From Micavibrio_B sp964399985 (lineage in GTDB: Bacteria > Pseudomonadota > Alphaproteobacteria > Micavibrionales > Micavibrionaceae): DNA of 64,000 nt. Location of the stretch: the NCBI GenBank assembly GCA_964399985.1, contig CAYNRY010000002.1:434001-498000 (forward strand), read 5' to 3'. Position numbers and translations under genes: made by a program. Positions 35,216-44,132 of the stretch are shown here, in pieces (within the stretch, counting starts at the first letter, position 1; the number at the start of each line of letters is the position of its first letter). Below the pieces are notes generated by a model. That model did not search any database and was not told where the DNA came from. It saw only the letters and a program-made list of their open reading frames with translations.

Positions 35216-35322
35216 TCACCGGAAGGTCGGCCAGAGGCGGGAATATCGCTAATCCGGTCAGGGCCGAGAGGCAGCAGCCGCACCGAATTTTTCCCGGGTT
35301 TTGCGTCCGGCCTTCCACTTAC
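35216..35322 (+). ncRNA. ffs: Signal recognition particle RNA (4.5S, bacterial small type)
   Basis: The conserved domain IV core reads GGTCAGGGCCGAGAGGCAGC followed by AGCC (35256-35279), a close fit to the bacterial SRP signature, with a GAGA tetraloop closing GGCC/GGC. Outer arms pair: CGGGA (35238-35242) with TCCCG (35292-35296), and GGAAGG (35221-35226) with CCTTCC (35311-35316). The size expected from the core position is about 107 bases; the ends are estimates. It binds Ffh and targets membrane proteins. Its place just before dnaX is a common alphaproteobacterial arrangement. A perfect palindrome, GTGGACATGTCCAC (35335-35348), follows and may help end transcription. Confidence 0.85.
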
Positions 35323-35391
35323 TTTCTTTGTCCCGTGGACATGTCCACCTTTATCAGAGACAAGGGCGCAGAATCGCTTTAAAAATCAATC

Positions 35392-37071
35392 ATGTCTGTA
35401 AATCATAAAGAGTACCGCGTTTTAGCCCGTAAATACCGTCCGCAGAATTTCGACCAGTTGATCGGTCAGGATGCGCTCGTGCGTACGCTTAAAACCGCGA
35501 TCGAGACAGGGCGCATCGCCCATGCCTATATGCTGACCGGTGTCCGCGGAGTCGGCAAAACCACGACGGCGCGAATTATCGCGCGGGCCCTCAACTATAT
35601 CGGGCCGGACGGCAAAGCCGGACCGACGACGGGGCCGACCGATGATTGCGATATTTGCAAAGCCATCATGGAAGACCGTCATCCGGATGTGATGGAAATG
35701 GATGCCGCGTCCAGAACGGGTATCGACGATATCCGTGAAATTCTCGATGGCGTTCGTTATGCTCCGACGCAGGCCAGATACAAAGTCTATATCATCGATG
35801 AAGTCCATATGCTCTCTAAGAACGCATTCAACGCGCTTTTGAAAACACTGGAAGAACCTCCGCCGCATGTGATCTTTATTTTCGCGACGACCGAAATTCG
35901 TAAAGTGCCGGTGACGGTACTGTCACGTTGCCAGCGTTTCAACCTGCGCCGCGTCGATGCCGAAACATTATCCAAATATTATTCATGGGTATCGGAACAG
36001 GAGAAAGTCACGATTGAAGAAGAAGCGGTAGCGATGATCGCCCGCGCCGCCGACGGTTCTGTTCGTGACGGCCTATCGATTTTAGATCAAGCTATGGCAC
36101 AAGGCGCAGGTGGTACGATCACTACGACCCAGGTGCGTGATATGCTGGGTCTTGCCGACCGATCCAAGCTTCTCGATCTCTATGAAGAAATTCTCAAAGG
36201 TGAATGCCCAAAAGCGCTCGAGATGATGGCTGATCTTTATCGCGCCGGGGCCGATCCGTCGAGCGTCATTCAGGATTTGCTTGATATTACGCATTTGATG
36301 AGCAAATTTCAGGCGATCTCCGCGCCGCCGCAGACGGTCGAGCCGAATATGGCGACGCAGGAAAGAGAGCGAGCGGCAAAAATCGCGGGTTCTGTCACTA
36401 TGCCGGTCTTGGGCCGCGTCTGGCAGATTTTGCTCAAAGGCTTGTCCGAAGTTCAATATGCGTCGAACCCGCAAAGCGCTGCCGAGATGGTGGTGATACG
36501 GCTAGCCTACGCATCGACTCTGCCCGATCCGGCGACATTGGTGAAAAAACTTCAAGAGGGCGGTAGTGTTTCCGCTCCAGCTTCCCGCGGTTCTTCTGCG
36601 CCTTCTTCCGGTGGTGGTGTGTCGTCTTTTGTTTCAGGGGCTTCGGCGCAAGTGAAAGCTTCACCTGTCCTTCAGAATGAACCGCTGGCGATTGCAAATA
36701 ACAATCTTGGAACATTACAGGATGTCGTCGCGCTGCTCGAGCAAAACGGCGCCATGATCTTGGCAAATAATGTTTATCAATATGTCGAATTGGTAAAGTT
36801 GGAAGCTGGTATTCTCGAGTTTTCGACCACTGCAAATGCGCCGCCGAAATTATCGTCCGATCTTTTAAAGAAACTCAACGAGATCACAAATCAACGCTGG
36901 ATGGTTTCTGTTTCCGCCAAGAAAGGTCAGCCGACACTGGCCGTTCAAGGCGCAGCAGCGAAAGCGCAGGAGTTGGAAAACATCAAGGCCGATCCGCTGG
37001 TCAGAAAAATATTCGATACATTTCCGGGTGCGGAAATTATCTCTATCAAACCCCATGAAGAGGAAATTTAA
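35392..37071 (+). CDS. dnaX: DNA polymerase III subunits tau/gamma
   Basis: 559 residues. It is the clamp-loader ATPase of the replisome. Motifs seen: Walker A GVRGVGKTT (about residues 50-58), Walker B YIIDEVHML, sensor 1 FIFATTE and the arginine finger SRCQRF. The zinc module is atypical: of four cysteines usual in DnaX only two remain (C86 and C89 in DDCDIC); the others are Tyr69 and Thr83. A Ser/Gly-rich linker around residues 395-425 leads to a C-terminal domain IV/V region. No programmed frameshift site was looked for in detail. Confidence 0.95.
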   Translation: MSVNHKEYRVLARKYRPQNFDQLIGQDALVRTLKTAIETGRIAHAYMLTGVRGVGKTTTARIIARALNYIGPDGKAGPTTGPTDDCDICKAIMEDRHPDVMEMDAASRTGIDDIREILDGVRYAPTQARYKVYIIDEVHMLSKNAFNALLKTLEEPPPHVIFIFATTEIRKVPVTVLSRCQRFNLRRVDAETLSKYYSWVSEQEKVTIEEEAVAMIARAADGSVRDGLSILDQAMAQGAGGTITTTQVRDMLGLADRSKLLDLYEEILKGECPKALEMMADLYRAGADPSSVIQDLLDITHLMSKFQAISAPPQTVEPNMATQERERAAKIAGSVTMPVLGRVWQILLKGLSEVQYASNPQSAAEMVVIRLAYASTLPDPATLVKKLQEGGSVSAPASRGSSAPSSGGGVSSFVSGASAQVKASPVLQNEPLAIANNNLGTLQDVVALLEQNGAMILANNVYQYVELVKLEAGILEFSTTANAPPKLSSDLLKKLNEITNQRWMVSVSAKKGQPTLAVQGAAAKAQELENIKADPLVRKIFDTFPGAEIISIKPHEEEI

Positions 37072-37074
37072 ATC

Positions 37075-37398
37075 ATGTTCAATATGCAGCAAATGATGGC
37101 AAAAGCCCAAATGATGCAAAAAAAGATGGAAGAGATCCAGGCTAAGGCCGGTGAGATCGAAGTCGAAGGCCAAGCCGGAGGCGGCGCTGTCAAAGTCGTT
37201 ATGACCTGCAAAGGCGAAGTGCTGTCCATCACCATTGATCCGTCTCTTATGGTAGCCGATGAGAAAGAAATGCTCGAAGATCTTATCAAGGCGGCGATGA
37301 ACGATGCGCGTGCCAAGGCCGATGCTAAAATGGCCGACGAAACCAAGGGCGCTATGGGCGGTATGGGATTGCCGCCGGGTTTCAAATTGCCGTTTTAA
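37075..37398 (+). CDS. ybaB: YbaB/EbfC family nucleoid-associated protein
   Basis: 107 residues. A Met/Gln/Lys-rich helix at the N-terminus (FNMQQMMAKAQMMQKKMEEI) followed by a small beta-sheet core with VKVVMTCKGEVLSITIDP is diagnostic. It is a dimeric DNA-binding protein. It follows dnaX by three bases as usual, but recR, which commonly comes next, is absent here and a fosfomycin-type gene stands in its place. Confidence 0.95.
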   Translation: MFNMQQMMAKAQMMQKKMEEIQAKAGEIEVEGQAGGGAVKVVMTCKGEVLSITIDPSLMVADEKEMLEDLIKAAMNDARAKADAKMADETKGAMGGMGLPPGFKLPF

Positions 37399-37401
37399 TT
37401 T

Positions 37402-37470
37402 TTTAAACCACCAAGACACAAAGACACCAAGTTCTTCTCAAACAATTCTTCTTGGTGTCTTGGTGGTTAA
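37402..37470. repeat. Family B repeat forming an inverted pair in front of fosX
   Basis: CCACCAAGACAC and AAAGACACCAAG on the left are answered by CTTGGTGTCTTGGTGGTTAA (37451-37470) on the right, about 30 bases away, making a strong hairpin. It occupies the whole gap between ybaB and the FosX-like gene. Confidence 0.7.
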
Positions 37471-37483
37471 AGAGATGTTTTCC

Positions 37484-37888
37484 ATGATTGAAAATTTAAG
37501 TCATATTACTTTTATTGTTTCAGATTTAGAAAAATCTAAACATCTTTTCGAATTTGTTTTTGGTGCCAAGGAAATTTATTCAAGTGATAAAAAAGAATAT
37601 TCTATTTCATCTGAAAAATTTTTTGATCTAAATGGTTTGTGGATTGTCCTTATGCAGGGAGAACCTTTAAAGGATAAAACATACAACCATCTTGCTTTTA
37701 AAATAAGCGAACAAGATTTACCTTTGTTAAGTGCCAAAGTTTCTCAGCTTGCTCTCGAAGTCCTACCTTCGCGTCCGAGGATAAAAGAAGAGGGGCAATC
37801 ATTGTATTTTTACGACTATGATAATCACCTTTTTGAATTGCATACGGGCACACTTAAAACCCGTTTAAACGCTTATAGGAATGCTTGA
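37484..37888 (+). CDS. FosX-like fosfomycin epoxide hydrolase
   Basis: 134 residues, glyoxalase/VOC fold. It lines up with Listeria FosX without gaps in the key positions: metal ligands His7 (NLSHITF), His69 (TYNHLAF) and Glu118 (LFELHTG), and the catalytic base Glu44 (SSEKFF). YFYDYDNHLFELH is close to the FosX sequence as I remember it. FosX opens the epoxide of fosfomycin with water, using manganese. ATG at 37484 gives the FosX N-terminus; an ATG three codons upstream is the alternative. Base and codon use are much more AT-rich than in dnaX or xth. The stop overlaps the xth start (TGATG). Real fosfomycin resistance is an inference. Confidence 0.8.
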   Translation: MIENLSHITFIVSDLEKSKHLFEFVFGAKEIYSSDKKEYSISSEKFFDLNGLWIVLMQGEPLKDKTYNHLAFKISEQDLPLLSAKVSQLALEVLPSRPRIKEEGQSLYFYDYDNHLFELHTGTLKTRLNAYRNA

Positions 37889-38679
37889 TGCGGATCGTCA
37901 CTTGGAACATCAACTCAGTTAGATTGCGCGCCCCGCTTTTGATGGCAAAGCTCGTGAAGGCTATGAATCCTGATGTGATCTGCCTTCAGGAAACCAAGAC
38001 GCCGGATGAGCATTTCCCCATGGAAGTGTTTGAAAAACTCGGCTATCCATACATCCATAAGACAGGCATGAAAGGCTATAACGGCGTTTGCATCGCGTCT
38101 AAAATACCCTTCACCGTGCCCAATATCCATCACCGCTGTGGCAAAGAAGATTGCCGCCATATCGCGGTTAAGTTTCCGCAGTTTGAGCTTCACAATATCT
38201 ATATTCCGGCGGGCGGCGATATTCCGGACCGTGAAGTGAATGATAAGTTTGGCCATAAACTCGATTTCGTCGATGAGCTTAATTCCTGGTTCGGTGAACA
38301 TTACACATCGAAAAAACCATTGATTGCCGTTGGCGATTTCAATATCGCGCCGCTTGAACACGATGTTTGGTCGCATAAACAGTTGTTGAAAGTCGTGTCG
38401 CATACGCCGATCGAGGTGGAAAAATTCGCGGGCTTCCAGAATTCTTTGAAATGGGTCGATGCGCTTCGCCATTTCGTGCCGGATACGGAGAAGCTTTATA
38501 CGTGGTGGTCCTATCGCAATAAGGACTGGAAAGCGTCAAACAGGGGTCGTCGTCTCGATCATATCTGGGTGACGCCGCCACTTAAGGATAAGCTTAAAGG
38601 GTATCAAATATTGAAGGATGCCCGCGACTGGGAACAGACGAGCGATCATGTTCCGGTGATGATTGAGCTAGATCTATAA
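37888..38679 (+). CDS. xth: Exodeoxyribonuclease III
   Basis: 263 residues of the exonuclease-endonuclease-phosphatase fold, used in base excision repair as an AP endonuclease and 3' exonuclease. Motifs: TWNINSVRLR, DVICLQETKTPD (metal Glu), AVGDFNIAP (catalytic Asp and Asn), and the final RRLDHIWVTPPL and TSDHVPVM (catalytic Asp-His). The start MRIVTWNINS overlaps the fosX stop by one base, so it may be coupled to it. Confidence 0.95.
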   Translation: MRIVTWNINSVRLRAPLLMAKLVKAMNPDVICLQETKTPDEHFPMEVFEKLGYPYIHKTGMKGYNGVCIASKIPFTVPNIHHRCGKEDCRHIAVKFPQFELHNIYIPAGGDIPDREVNDKFGHKLDFVDELNSWFGEHYTSKKPLIAVGDFNIAPLEHDVWSHKQLLKVVSHTPIEVEKFAGFQNSLKWVDALRHFVPDTEKLYTWWSYRNKDWKASNRGRRLDHIWVTPPLKDKLKGYQILKDARDWEQTSDHVPVMIELDL

Positions 38680-39825
38680 CTATCGCGGTGCGACGACGAA
38701 TTTCCAGACAGGTTGATTGTTGTCGCCAATAAACTGTTCGGGGATTTCTTCTCCCGTTTTACTTTTTAAGTAAGCGTCCGTGACTTTCGACCAAGTATCC
38801 TTGATGGTTTTTGAAACATCACCGATATCGCGCGCCTGATAGGCGGCAGTAATGTCTTCTATGGCTCTTTGCTGAAAAACTTTACCGAGATAATTATACT
38901 GCGATAATTCTTCCGGTCTTTCCGTTACCAATTTGTAAGCTGATTCCAGATCGGTGATCGGCGCAACAGATGAACCTTTACGCGGCTCGGCCAGCCCGTT
39001 GACGACGGCAATGTGAATTTCTGTATCTTTTAAGTCTTCGAGACTGACATCTGTGTTTTGCGTAGAAGCAGGTAAATATTGATTTAGAGTATTTGGATTT
39101 TTTACCGCTTCCCATGTTGCCCGTAAACTTGCCAGCGGTTTTGCATTTTCTTTCACCGGAGATATGAATAAATCAGCGATGTTTTGGTTAAGGCCGAGTC
39201 TTTCCACAGCCAGATCGAGGTCTAGATCCAATGCTTTACCTTCATGATCAGCTTTTTTCTTAGGCGCTTTCTTAGGTTTATATACTTTAGTTTCGTCTTC
39301 TTCATTATTGCGCGTGATGCCAAGCGGCACATATAGGCCCCATGTACTCTCGGATGCTTTTCGCATGCGTGGTGCGCCCGGAAGATAATGCGGTTTATCA
39401 CCACTTTCAAAATGATACATCTCGCGGCGTAGCTCATAAAAAGCTTCTGTGCCTGCTATCTCTCCCATGCGCTGAATAGTCTGATGCTTATTACCAAGAT
39501 CATCGGCGCTATTTGAAATGTTAACCGGAGCTAAAATCGCGGCCCATTTTTCATTTAGATTAAGGCCAAGAGAATTATGAGCGGCTTCGTGATCAAGGGG
39601 ATGAAAGCGGAAATCGCCGCTTCTGGCTTCGCCCAGTGGAACGATGGGAAGTACAACCATCGATAAGACATTATCGTCATGCTGGGAGTCGTATTCTATC
39701 TTGTGAACATAGCCATAGGAAAAGGGGCTACGACGTTTTTCGGCAAAGGTTCCTTTGGTCGGATATTGAACAATCGTGCCTTCTTGAACCGATGACACTG
39801 AAATAATAGTTTTATATTTACTCAT
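38680..39825 (-). CDS. Hypothetical protein
   Basis: 381 residues, not recognised. No signal peptide or membrane helix. The N-terminal 130 residues look like a mixed beta domain (TIVQYPTKGTFAEKRRSPFS, then LSMVVLPIVPLGEARSGDF). A charged linker with KPKKAPKKKADHEGK around residue 195 separates it from a helical C-terminal half. It is monocistronic and converges on xth with no gap between stops (38679/38680). Composition is slightly more AT-rich than in the housekeeping genes. Confidence 0.7.
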   Translation of the reverse strand: MSKYKTIISVSSVQEGTIVQYPTKGTFAEKRRSPFSYGYVHKIEYDSQHDDNVLSMVVLPIVPLGEARSGDFRFHPLDHEAAHNSLGLNLNEKWAAILAPVNISNSADDLGNKHQTIQRMGEIAGTEAFYELRREMYHFESGDKPHYLPGAPRMRKASESTWGLYVPLGITRNNEEDETKVYKPKKAPKKKADHEGKALDLDLDLAVERLGLNQNIADLFISPVKENAKPLASLRATWEAVKNPNTLNQYLPASTQNTDVSLEDLKDTEIHIAVVNGLAEPRKGSSVAPITDLESAYKLVTERPEELSQYNYLGKVFQQRAIEDITAAYQARDIGDVSKTIKDTWSKVTDAYLKSKTGEEIPEQFIGDNNQPVWKFVVAPR

Positions 39826-39942
39826 TAAAACACACCATTATGTTTTACGTAACACAATAATATGGGAAAAGTCAAGATTATGACGGCTTTTTCTTGTCAA
39901 ATTTATCCTAAGTCTCCTATTTTAGCTCAAGGGAGTAATAAA

Positions 39943-40155
39943 ATGTCTTTTCACTATCATATCAAACCGGAATGGGACGCTGTCGCAAATACATATAAAG
40001 TTGCAAGTGCGACTATAAAAGGACTTGGTGAAATCGAGGCCCCTACACGTGATGAACTGAACATTGCGTTATTGGAAATTTTGCCACCGGGCAGCCGCAT
40101 CAAAATAGATTATTCGGATTACTCAGCAACGCTTGAAGCACCGCCAACTCCTTAA
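39943..40155 (+). CDS. Small hypothetical protein
   Basis: 70 residues starting MSFHYHIKPEWDAVANTYKV, with a GGGAG ribosome site about seven bases upstream; the open frame begins 27 codons earlier without such a site. It looks like a single alpha/beta unit (TIKGLGEIEAPTRDELNIAL, IKIDYSDYS). No known family. Its stop shares the TTAA palindrome with the stop of the convergent MFS gene. Confidence 0.6.
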   Translation: MSFHYHIKPEWDAVANTYKVASATIKGLGEIEAPTRDELNIALLEILPPGSRIKIDYSDYSATLEAPPTP

Positions 40156-41324
40156 GCCATCAGCGCCAATCTTTTCGATCTCAGCCATGTGACAAACACG
40201 CCGCCGATAATGGCGATGATCGCGCCATGGATCAGCAGTGCCAGTGTGATATCGTAGTTTTCTTCGATCCAGCCGAGTAGCAAGCTCAGCGGAATAAAAG
40301 TCAGCGAAATCATCAGGCTGGCTGTCGAAAGGATCGTTGCACGGCGTTCTGAACCGACAGCGTGATTGATCGTTTCCTGGATGCGCGGCCAGCCGAAACC
40401 CCAGATGACGCTGCCCAATGTCAGAACCGCAAAGCCCGGGTAAGATAATACCATCCCGCTAATACAGCAGATCGAAATCACGACAAGCAGCAGGATTTTA
40501 ACGACGGCCATGCCTTGCCATTCGCGCAAGGCATGGTGGCCGAAATGACCCGCCGCGCCGCCAAGCAACATAGCGCCGCCCAGCAGGAAACCGTAGACGC
40601 TTTCGGGAATTTGCAATGCCGCGTAGTAAGGTTGCTGTGCCCACAGGAAGATTTTCGTCGAGCCGAAAATCAAAGCGGTCAAGCCGATCAAAGCGGCGAT
40701 GTCCTTGTGTCCATGCAGGGCATAGCGCATCGTCACGAACATGTCATGAAATGGATTTTTCTGCACTTCCTGTTTATGACGCTCCGGCTCTTTCATGCAT
40801 AAAGCGATGACGAGAGAGGCGCAGAGACATACGATCTCAAAAATCCATGGCAGATAATGATTCCATTGATAGAGAAGCCCGCCCATGGCGCAGCCAAAGG
40901 CAACCCCATAAAGGCTGAGGCCATGACGAAAGCCTTCACGCTGACGGTATTCATCTTGGCGGCCTGCCGAGAACAGCGTGTCATAGAGCATGGCGCTGAG
41001 CGTACCCGAATAGAAAGACACGGCAATGCCGATCACGGCCTGCCCGAGCGTCGCCTGCCAAAAGCCGCTGGCTGTCATGATCAGCGTATAACCGATAATT
41101 CCGCTGATACTGGCAATCACGATCGTGATCTTGCGGCCCATAACATCAGCGAACCAGCCGCTCGGTACTTCGAGCGCGATCACGACGAAAGCAAAAAGTG
41201 CTTCTGCGATCAAAAAATCATGGAAGCTCAGGCCCAGTTCATCCCGATAAAACGGAACGATAATGGGCAGGATAAAAACCGTATTTATCAGAAACGTATA
41301 GGCATAAAATAATTTGAGTTTCAT
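40152..41324 (-). CDS. Major facilitator superfamily transporter
   Basis: 390 residues with about 12 hydrophobic helices. The MFS loop 2-3 motif is recognisable in GWFADVMGRKITIVI (G-x-x-A-D-x-x-G-R-K). The substrate is unknown; the size and layout fit drug or sugar efflux carriers. The start overlaps the stop of the GNAT gene upstream (ATGA), so three genes (GNAT, GNAT, MFS) form one minus-strand unit. Confidence 0.88.
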   Translation of the reverse strand: MKLKLFYAYTFLINTVFILPIIVPFYRDELGLSFHDFLIAEALFAFVVIALEVPSGWFADVMGRKITIVIASISGIIGYTLIMTASGFWQATLGQAVIGIAVSFYSGTLSAMLYDTLFSAGRQDEYRQREGFRHGLSLYGVAFGCAMGGLLYQWNHYLPWIFEIVCLCASLVIALCMKEPERHKQEVQKNPFHDMFVTMRYALHGHKDIAALIGLTALIFGSTKIFLWAQQPYYAALQIPESVYGFLLGGAMLLGGAAGHFGHHALREWQGMAVVKILLLVVISICCISGMVLSYPGFAVLTLGSVIWGFGWPRIQETINHAVGSERRATILSTASLMISLTFIPLSLLLGWIEENYDITLALLIHGAIIAIIGGVFVTWLRSKRLALMA

Positions 41325-41824
41325 AATTTCAGCTCATAGCGGTAATCCAGGGCACGCCCGTCGGGGAAATCGATTTCTTCCTTCTCATAAAAAACAAAAC
41401 CGAATTTCTGGTTGGCGGCTTTCGACGCTTCATTGCCTTCGCGGTGGCCGACGGTAATTTTTTTGAAACCTTTGGCACGCGCCCAGTCGATCCGCGCTTG
41501 ATAGAGAAGGGCGGAGAGGCCTTTGCCACGATATTCAGGGTCGATATAGCTCATCGCCATATGGGCAGTTATACCGGAAGCATCGCGCCAGTTTTTAAAG
41601 ACACCGGTAATACCGATAAGTTTCTGATCGTCGAACAGACCAAAGATTTCTTCATTCTCGCCAGCTATCATCTCCTGCCAGAACTCATCACGCTGCGCAG
41701 CGGTAGCGCCGTAACTTGACAGGAATAAATGCGGCAAGTCTTTCAAAGCCTGCAATCGCTTAGCTTTGAATAACTCCCATTCGTCTTTCTGAAACGGGCG
41801 GATATAGATATTTGTCAGGTCCAT
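41321..41824 (-). CDS. GNAT family N-acetyltransferase
   Basis: 167 residues. The acetyl-CoA loop is YRGKGLSALLYQ, preceded by MAMSYIDPE, and the C-terminal NEASKAANQKFGFVFYEKE is the typical GNAT helix and strand. The substrate cannot be told. It overlaps the next GNAT gene by ten bases and MFS by four. Confidence 0.88.
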   Translation of the reverse strand: MDLTNIYIRPFQKDEWELFKAKRLQALKDLPHLFLSSYGATAAQRDEFWQEMIAGENEEIFGLFDDQKLIGITGVFKNWRDASGITAHMAMSYIDPEYRGKGLSALLYQARIDWARAKGFKKITVGHREGNEASKAANQKFGFVFYEKEEIDFPDGRALDYRYELKL

Positions 41825-42414
41825 GTGACCTCCAAAGGGGGCAGGGTGTTTGTATTAAAACAGACATAATCATGCGTATCGACGATACGGCCATCCGGCA
41901 GTTTATGATCGAGTTTTCTTACTGTTTCTTTTTCAAAATTCAGTTTCAAAGGGACGCGGCTGCTTTTGTCATTTCCATCGGCATGGGAAATCAGCATGCG
42001 TTTTGCACTAAATTGATCAAATGCATAACGCGTTAAGGCATTACTGCTTTCCGTTGCATAGCCTTGGCCTTGAAATTTTTTTCTCACCCAATAGCCAATT
42101 TCAAATTTACCGATCTCGAAGTCGAAGCGGTGCAAACCTGTAGAAATAACCATTTCACCTGTCTCGCGATGAAAGCCCAAGAACATCAGGTCTTCACGCA
42201 AGATGAATTTTGCGTGCGCCTGGCGGCAGACGATCTCATTATCTTCTTCTGTTTCGCCTTTTTTGGCCCAGTCCATCCATTCCAGCAAATCATCAATCGT
42301 TTCGTTTTTGGCTTCATAAAGAATTTTGCCGTCGCCGGTCGAAAACGGCCTTAAAACAAGGCGCGGCGTGGTAATCGGCATTGGGATATCGATTAATATT
42401 TTTTTGTCAGTCAT
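41815..42414 (-). CDS. GNAT acetyltransferase, RimJ/RimL type
   Basis: 199 residues. It begins ITTPRLVLRPFSTGD and has the acetyl-CoA loop KKFQGQGYATESSNALTRYA, with GKFEIGYWVRK before it: the pattern of RimJ/RimL enzymes that acetylate protein N-termini or small amines. First gene of the GNAT-GNAT-MFS unit and divergent from rimO, with 267 gene-free bases between them that hold no feature I can support beyond promoters to be expected there. Confidence 0.88.
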   Translation of the reverse strand: MTDKKILIDIPMPITTPRLVLRPFSTGDGKILYEAKNETIDDLLEWMDWAKKGETEEDNEIVCRQAHAKFILREDLMFLGFHRETGEMVISTGLHRFDFEIGKFEIGYWVRKKFQGQGYATESSNALTRYAFDQFSAKRMLISHADGNDKSSRVPLKLNFEKETVRKLDHKLPDGRIVDTHDYVCFNTNTLPPLEVTWT

Positions 42415-42681
42415 GGTTTTTCTCTCCTGTTTTTATGGAGGAAAGACGGTCAGACCTTAAATTTTGGGAATTTCAGATATGTAGCCTTTCCTTTCGGTCG
42501 GGCTGATAAAGTCATCAACCCATGAAAATAAGCGGTTTTTGCCCCACGGCATTAAATTTGCCGGAGGTTTCAATCGCGTAATTCATGGTGCAATGAATAG
42601 TCATGCGAGAATGACAACATGATTTTTTGCATGGCGCAACAAAATTTTGCAGATCACTGTATTTTAATATATAAAGCGGCC

Positions 42682-44034
42682 ATGCCTGATATCCTTATCA
42701 AAGAACCGAAGAAACTCGTCGCGCCGAAAATCGGCGTAGTCTCACTTGGCTGTCCGAAAGCGTTAGTGGATTCCGAGCGTATCATGACGACGCTGCGGTC
42801 TGAAGGCTATCAATTCACGGATAATCACAACGGCGCGGATGTCGTGCTGGTGAATACTTGCGGATTTTTGGATTCCGCAAAGGAAGAATCGCTGGCGGCG
42901 ATCGGCAAGGCAATGAAAGATAATGGCCGCGTGATTGTCACAGGCTGTATGGGCGCGGAGCCGGAGCAGATCACCGCCAAATACCCGAATATTTTTGCCG
43001 TCACAGGACCTGCGCAATATGAGCAAGTCGTCGGCCATGTCCATGAAGCCGTGCCGCCCGTGCATGATCCGTTTATGGATTTGGTGCCGGATGGCGGTTT
43101 GAAACTCACCCCGCGTCATTACGCTTATTTGAAAATTTCCGAAGGCTGTAACAACCGCTGCACGTTTTGTATTATTCCATCCTTGCGCGGCGATCTGGTT
43201 TCGCGCCCGATTCACCATGTGTTGTTCGAAGCCGAGAAACTGGCGGCGGCGGGCGTCAAGGAATTGCTGGTCATCTCACAAGATACGAGCGCCTATGGTA
43301 TCGACACTAAATACGCCGAATATCCATGGCGCGGCAAACGGCGCAAGACCAAGTTTTACGATCTGTGCGACGCGCTTGGCGAGCTTGGTATATGGGTCCG
43401 TCTTCACTATGTTTATCCTTATCCGCATGTCGACGATGTTATTCCGCTGATGAATGAAGGCAAGATTTTGCCGTATCTGGATATCCCGTTTCAGCATGCC
43501 TCGCCAAAAGTGCTAAAGGATATGCGCCGTCCGGGCAATCAGGTAAAAACGCTGGAGCGTATCAAGCACTGGCGCAGTATCTGTCCGGAGCTGACCATTC
43601 GCTCTACCTTTATCGTCGGCTTTCCAGGTGAGACGGAAGAAGATTTTGAATATCTTTTGGAATGGATGCAGGAAGCCGAGATTGACCGTGCCGGTGCATT
43701 CAAATATGAACCGGTTGCCGGGGCCAAATCCAACGAGCTGGAAAATCATATCGACCCCGAGCTTCAGCAGGAGCGTTACGAGCGCTTTATGGAAGTGCAG
43801 CGCCAGATTTCAGAGAAGCGCCAGATGGCCAAGATTGGCACGAATATTCAAGTCATTATCGATGAAGTCGATGGCGAAGGCGGCGCCGATGCGCGGTCCA
43901 AAGCCGATGCGCCGGAAATCGATGGAACTGTCTTTTTAAGAAATGTCTGCAAAGATGTGAAAGCAGGTGATTTGATCAATATCAAGGTCGAAGATGCCGA
44001 CGATTACGACCTTTATGGTGTACCTGATTCATAA
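42682..44034 (+). CDS. rimO: Ribosomal protein uS12 methylthiotransferase
   Basis: 450 residues, a radical-SAM enzyme that adds a methylthio group to Asp89 of ribosomal protein S12. It has an N-terminal cluster domain (VVSLGCPKALVDSERIM and NTCGFLDSAKEES), the radical-SAM motif EGCNNRCTFCIIP, and a C-terminal TRAM domain. The ordering SLGCPKxxVDSE is specific for RimO over MiaB. The start MPDILIKEPKK is preferred; the open frame extends 21 codons upstream through an unlikely sequence. Confidence 0.95.
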   Translation: MPDILIKEPKKLVAPKIGVVSLGCPKALVDSERIMTTLRSEGYQFTDNHNGADVVLVNTCGFLDSAKEESLAAIGKAMKDNGRVIVTGCMGAEPEQITAKYPNIFAVTGPAQYEQVVGHVHEAVPPVHDPFMDLVPDGGLKLTPRHYAYLKISEGCNNRCTFCIIPSLRGDLVSRPIHHVLFEAEKLAAAGVKELLVISQDTSAYGIDTKYAEYPWRGKRRKTKFYDLCDALGELGIWVRLHYVYPYPHVDDVIPLMNEGKILPYLDIPFQHASPKVLKDMRRPGNQVKTLERIKHWRSICPELTIRSTFIVGFPGETEEDFEYLLEWMQEAEIDRAGAFKYEPVAGAKSNELENHIDPELQQERYERFMEVQRQISEKRQMAKIGTNIQVIIDEVDGEGGADARSKADAPEIDGTVFLRNVCKDVKAGDLINIKVEDADDYDLYGVPDS

Positions 44035-44132
44035 AATGTCGCTTCTAGCCGTCGTTTTAATACTATTAATACATTTTTAAACATAAAGAATATAACATTA
44101 TTCCTGATTTAAAATTTCGGGGGAAATTTCAT

